DNA of 64,000 bases from Gymnopus androsaceus JB14. Lineage: Eukaryota; Basidiomycota; Agaricomycetes; Agaricales; Omphalotaceae. Within the stretch, counting starts at the first letter, position 1. The number at the start of each line of letters is the position of its first letter. Made by a program: the position numbers and the translations under genes. Positions 59,430-64,000 of this stretch are shown piece after piece. Location: contig ML769383.1 in assembly GCA_009733575.1 (NCBI GenBank), forward strand, positions 930,001 through 994,000, in the 5' to 3' direction. The notes below the pieces were generated by a model. It had not been told where the DNA came from and did not search any database. It saw only the letters and a list, made by a program, of their open reading frames with translations.

Positions 59430-62200
59430 TCATAGTTTGTACAATCTCTCAAAGTCTTCAATCTTTTGATACTTGTAGAACTGCAAGAGAGAATCTGGGT
59501 TGGCCACTGCTCCGCTGGGTTTAGATTGTAACCCTGAAACTATCTGCTTGACCGCAATCTCAATCTTCTTGCCATTGACAGTAACCTGGCCATACAGTTA
59601 GTTCGGATAACCCATTAATAGAAACGCGCACCGGAATACTTTCGACTTGGAATACATATTCCGGGACATGCCGAGCGCTGAGGCCTTTGCGAATAGCTCC
59701 CTTAATTTCTTTTACGATGCGCTGGGAAAACCTGTGTCCTTTACGCATTTTCACGAACAGAAGCACCCTTTCATCGTTATCTTGTGGTCTACGTTGTCCG
59801 ACACAAATAGACTCTTCAACGGCAGCGTTGATTTCAACGTTATCCTCCAGAACAGAATAGATCTCTCCAGAGCCAAATCGGATTCCTTTGGGGTTCAGAA
59901 CGCCATCACTTGGACAAGGCATCAGAATCCACAAGAATTAGTACAACGAAAAAGTAGTGTTCCATACCTACGGCCCAATACCATTATACCTTTCGTTTTT
60001 GGATTGACTACCATTAGATCGCCTTGCCGCCACACACCTGTCTCAAGAGTGAGGAAATTGAACAAAGGAATGAAGATGAACCCACCAGGGAAATGATTAA
60101 AATATGCATTGTGACACTTCTCTCCAGACTCATCACCCCAGAAAAATAAAGGCACGCTTGGATGAGGTCTTGTGCAAACCATCTCCCCCGTTCGCCCAGA
60201 GCTTGTAATGGTCTTACCAGACTCGTCAAAAACCTCGATCTTGTAGCCTAGGCAGATAGCAGATATTTCACCTGCATAGATGGAAAGACTGGGGACGCTG
60301 ACAAGGACTGTCGACAGTAAATCAGAAGGAATGGTAAGTAGATATTATTTGTTAACGCACAGGCTGAACAAACGTCGGTACCACCCATAGCGATAAAAAC
60401 TCGCGTAGATTTTCCGAAAGCTTTCTGGGCCCACTGATGTAGCGGAGGTGTCAATATCGCACCTCCAAGAGCAATGCTATGCAACGCTTCGAATGAGCCA
60501 ATTTCAGCTGAATGAGAGGGCGGTCAGTACGTGTGGCTATCTGATAAAAATCAGGACCTACATGGTTCTAGTCCCTGACCATGCACTTCAGCCAAGAAGC
60601 GAGGACTGAGCCCAGCAACAGACACACTGTACGAGACAGTCAATAAGTACCCAAATCACTGTAGGTAGGGACAACTCACTTCAAATCACTGATCATTCGC
60701 AAGAAACTTGGAATACTCGGGTGGAAAGGAGAACCGTCATAGAGAATGATGCGGGCACCCCAAGATAGACCGCCCAGGAGAACTACCCACATCATCCAGC
60801 CTGTCTGAAAAGGATATCAGCGGAGTGCGGCGCGTTACTTCTTCGCCTCCTACCGTAGTGAACTGGAAGAAAGTATCTTGCGTTCCAATGTTGTAAAAGA
60901 ACCCGAGCTCCTTCTTGGTTTGCATAAGGATCCCCTATAGTAGACAGGACTTAGTACAGATATGAGATAGCAAGGGCGTATCCTTACGCCAGCAGAATGG
61001 ACTATGCATTTCGGCATTCCGGTAGTGCCTGTTGTTTGATTCACATTTTAGTTGGGAGCCTGCGAAGAAGTAGATGCACAGACCTGATGAATAGAGTATC
61101 ACCAATGGATGCTGGAACGGAAGCTGTTCGAAAGTAAGAGGCCTGTTATCACCTGAACCCAAAAAGGCGTCCAATGTGATACTGTATCGTAGTCTAGAGA
61201 ACACCTTACAGAAGAAAAAATGATAGGACTGACCTATCAGGAATATTCTGGGATTTCCCCGAAAGGCCACTCGGGAGCAGTATCCCAAGTGTGAGTCCGG
61301 TCTTCTTGAGTGATTGGATAACCTCTTTAGCTTTATCTCTAAGGTCTAGTGTCTTCCCGGCATAGAATACTTCCGATTCAATGAAGATGAGCTTAGGATT
61401 TACTTGAGTGTATCGGTCAAGAATACCCTGGCCGCAAAGAAGGGTTAGAGGCGAACAACCGGGAAGACAAGGATACATGCCTTCGACCCCATATCCGGAG
61501 CTGTACTAGTATAGATCGCCCCAATGCTGGTTGTAGCCAATGCCAGGATCACCGCAGTGATGTTATTTGAGACAACAGCTACAGGTCGGATGATATCACT
61601 CGCAACTTAGCACTGCACTCAATGAAGTACTCACCTGCAACTCTATCACCAACGACGAGACCATTGACCCGCATGGCTGCTGCCATTTCGCCCACCATGG
61701 CGCGCAATTGTCTGTATGAAACATTCTGCGTAACGTGTTTCTCCGTTATAGCAGAGCAAGCTATCCCATCGTCGTCGCGCTGAAGTAGATTCTCTGCATA
61801 ATTAAGACGCGCACTCGGAAACCAAGTAATTTGAAAGGCCGATCTCCCTGCTTCAACGACCTACAGCATGTAGGTGAAACGTTGCAACGAGATGCATGAT
61901 CTAATGGAAAGATATGGTTCACCTTTGTGGGAGGTTGGGAATAGGTGATCCCGAGATATTGCCATAGGTCCAGCCAAAAGTTGAAGTCCTTTATAGAATA
62001 ATCGTGAAGGTCGAAATAACTGTCTAGAACAGAGATGGTCAAAGGAACGATATTCGCCACTGCAGTTACTTGACCTTACTCAAGGACAAGTGGCGCTTGC
62101 GGTTGATTTCGCGTCTGAAAGCCTCCACTGAAGTGAATGCGCCATCGGCTGAGGGCTCCCAAATGGCTTTTTGGGGCGGGGCAGAATCAACTGAAGACAT
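59430..62200 (-). CDS. AACS: Acetoacetyl-CoA synthetase
   Basis: Adenylate-forming enzyme that activates acetoacetate to acetoacetyl-CoA in the cytosol. ATG 62200 (MSSVDSAPPQKAIWEPSADG) leads through VEAFRREINRKRHLSL, a 56-nt intron, and NSYFDLHDYSIKDFNFWLDL. Further text: ARLNYAENLLQ, VGEMAAAMRVNGLVVGDRVA, GAIYTSTAPDMGSKGILDRY, then the AMP-binding loop ILYSSG|TTGMPKCIVHSAGG. GWMMWVVLLGGLSWGARIIL, SIALGGAILTPPLHQWAQKA and FIAMGGTDVCSA follow. Later come VWRQGDLMVVNPKTKGIMVL, GRSDGVLNPKGIRFGSGEIY (hinge) and IPVTVNGKKIEIAVKQIVSG with the catalytic Lys. It ends IEDFERLYKL at TGA 59430-59432. About fourteen short introns. Full family length and motifs; no truncation seen. Confidence 0.92.
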
Positions 62201-63004
62201 GGGAACGGGGAAGAAAATAGTATTCCTTCAATCAACCATGAGTGAGAATAATAACGAGTGAGAATAAAAACGACGCGCGATCGCGCGGCGCACTTGGCGC
62301 TTAATACAGGCGCCCACTGCTGTCTTCACTAAGTTCCTCCGCTTCCATTTGAGGTATTTAAAGGTATTCAGATATTCAAGCTTGCTAAATTTAAGATATA
62401 GTTAAGTGGTTGTATATTACGCAATCAACCGGTATGCATTTCAACAAAAAATCATCGATCATAGATGCCAGGTTGGACGCCAACTTTCTCAAAACTTTCT
62501 CCATCTCCAACTTTTCGATGCCATGTCCTGTGCTCTTCTCACTGATGGGGTTTTGATTCGCCGAGCAATTATTTCCATCATCCAACATGAAAAAGTTCAA
62601 GTTGTTCAACAGTGTTCAACACGATGGCTTGCCTCCAATTTAACCGCACATGGCACGTTCTGGTAAAGTTTTCGCTCGGGCTTTGTTTTGCTTCCAAGTC
62701 AACCTTCCAACAGTTCATAAACATGTTCATGTGCTCTCCCTATCTCTCTCATTACTTTTCGGGAATCCCGGGAACAGACCTGTACGTATGCTGCAGAGTA
62801 GCCACCCCACCTAAAAAAGGGTTCATTCATTTTGCATCACGACCCATACACAGGCTTCCAGCTGCCACTATGTGATCAACACTAGATGTCCATCTTGATT
62901 CCGAGATTGACTGGGTCATCACGTATCTGGGAACTTTTTTGCTGTGGCGTCGAATCCTTTATTAGTAGTTCATCTTCCACCTTTACTTCCCACATACAGA
63001 GAAG
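62201..63004. other. Intergenic region between divergent genes
   Basis: No gene is supportable. The promoter side of acetoacetyl-CoA synthetase has a GC-rich CGACGCGCGATCGCGCGGCG block at about 62271-62290. Confidence 0.45.
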
Positions 63005-63541
63005 ATGAACTCTCTACCTCAACCTATCCCTTCTTTCGTGTTTGCGTCTTTAGCGGTCTCTATCGCTGCTTCTGTTTTCGCTTTGACTGGACTCAGCCTA
63101 GGCGCGTCGCCCCTTCTTTGGACCATACCAGCTTCATTTGCTGCCACATTTCCTTACCATATTACGATCCTCGCTCTCGCTCGCGTCGAGCCTCACGGCT
63201 CCTCCCGACTCTTTTCAGCATCCAAAATCTTGTGCGGGTTTATCATAGCCGCGTCGTGGACTCTTTCTACTTGTGTCGCAATAACTGCGACTGTTTTAAA
63301 AGCGCTGGACGTATTTCCCAAATACGAAATGCACGTGGGGATATGGTTGATGTACACTTGCACAGCGCTTGCGCTTATTGAGGGTGTCTTGACCTGGGTA
63401 AATGCGATATGTAGTCGAAAGGAGAGGAAAAGGATAACATACGCCGCGAAATGGCGGCCATTGTACACAGACCTTTCATGGAGGTTCGATTCGCTCCACA
63501 TCTCAAACGTTGCCACTACTGACCTCTTCTTGTCTTTCTAG
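63005..63541 (+). CDS. Small four-helix membrane protein, unknown
   Basis: Single exon of 178 codons, ATG 63005 (MNSLPQPIPSFVFASLAVSI). Four hydrophobic segments are clear: residues about 10-32, 35-62, 75-100 and 112-135 (MYTCTALALIEGVLTWVNAI), followed by a basic end. The first helix pair is joined by only a short loop (GLSLGASPLL). The topology recalls MARVEL-like fungal proteins, but no signature residues confirm it. If an intron lies near the 3' end the tail could differ. Confidence 0.6.
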   Translation: MNSLPQPIPSFVFASLAVSIAASVFALTGLSLGASPLLWTIPASFAATFPYHITILALARVEPHGSSRLFSASKILCGFIIAASWTLSTCVAITATVLKALDVFPKYEMHVGIWLMYTCTALALIEGVLTWVNAICSRKERKRITYAAKWRPLYTDLSWRFDSLHISNVATTDLFLSF

Positions 63542-63761
63542 TATCAATCGTGCACATGAAATATCAGTTGATGTTAACCTTTGCTTTGCTTTGCTTTATC
63601 ATATCTTGGACATGTATCAACTACCTCACTGTATCTTTGTGTTTTTTTTGTATATCGATATCGAGTAACCTAAGGCTATATGTATTCGTCGCAAATAAAA
63701 ATCCATCAACAATTGGAGACCTATTCTCCTTCTGACTTCTTCTCCTTCTGAGCTAGCTTAA

Positions 63762-64000
63762 TCAAGCACCAGATTCTAGATCCTCGGAGCCATTACCATT
63801 CGAAAGCTCGTTCCCGACTGCAACAATGTCCCCTCTAGCCCCACTTTCGGAATGGGAATAGTCATCTACCTTGAGCGCCTCTTCTTTGGGTATGACAACC
63901 GATTTCACTGCTTCCCTTTCGATAGTTTCCTCCTGTGAAGCTGGCGCAACAGATATAAACGATTCTGATAGAGAGCTTATAGTGGTGATAGCCATGGCGA
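63762..64000 (-). CDS. C-terminal end of a gene continuing past the window edge, or a small acidic protein
   Basis: The frame is open to the window edge on the minus strand and stops at 63762. From the Met at 63995 it reads MAITTISSLSESFISVAPAS, EETIEREAVKSVVIPKEEAL and ends GNGSEDLESGA. It is acidic and low-complexity, like a disordered C-terminal tail. Whether 63995 is the true start cannot be decided here. Confidence 0.4.
   Translation of the reverse strand, partial: AMAITTISSLSESFISVAPASQEETIEREAVKSVVIPKEEALKVDDYSHSESGARGDIVAVGNELSNGNGSEDLESGA

Overview
The window is nuclear DNA of a filamentous basidiomycete, most likely an agaricomycete mushroom. Genes are densely packed on both strands. 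They are cut by many short introns (mostly about 48-60 nt, GT-AG, often with a CTNAC branch site), and several families are typical of mushrooms: an unspecific peroxygenase, F-box/LRR proteins, an OTT_1508-like deaminase and a gag-like retroelement remnant. There are no bacterial operons, no convincing tRNA or rRNA gene and no CRISPR array. Exon joins were read by eye from splice signals and reading frame, so gene ends are firmer than internal exon borders.

Layout. 1-5.1 kb: end of a small membrane protein gene, a membrane-anchored GH18 chitinase (-) and a drug/polyamine-type MFS transporter (+). 5.2-10.6 kb: accessory block in which two direct copies of the 3' end of one gene flank about 3.6 kb holding a deaminase gene and a decayed gag-like gene. 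10.2-26.1 kb (mostly -): a large disordered protein, complex I subunit NDUFS7, a secreted TAP-like hydrolase, an F-box protein, a protein kinase, 3-methyladenine DNA glycosylase, and a small I9 protease inhibitor (+). 26.1-30.1 kb: a stretch with few or no genes, dominated by a regular array of hairpin repeats followed by foldback elements. 30.1-42.7 kb: peroxygenase (+), SSU1-like sulfite exporter (-), hypothetical protein (+), DPP1-like lipid phosphatase (-), complex I subunit NUZM (+), the splicing factor CUS2/HTATSF1 (-), and a cytochrome b2-type FMN dehydrogenase (-). 43-45.1 kb: gene-poor with palindromes. 45.2-64 kb: ICL/PEP-mutase-family lyase (+), type II PI 4-kinase (-), mitochondrial metallo-beta-lactamase (-), TAPT1 family protein (-), two unknown proteins, an F-box/LRR protein (+), acetoacetyl-CoA synthetase (-), a four-helix membrane protein (+) and a truncated gene.

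The genes do not form one pathway. Loose themes are mitochondrial energy and carbon metabolism (NDUFS7, NUZM, lactate-type dehydrogenase, ETHE1-like hydrolase, acetoacetyl-CoA synthetase, the C-C lyase), lipid signalling (DPP1, PI4K) and secreted or cell-wall enzymes (chitinase, peroxygenase, TAP-like hydrolase).

The most unusual feature is the array at 26.59-28.20 kb. Nine copies of a core of about 52 nt lie in one orientation at a spacing of about 200 bp. The core is conserved, while the sequences just outside it differ between copies yet remain complementary to each other within each copy, which points to selection on a folded RNA or DNA structure. I cannot match it to a known RNA family.
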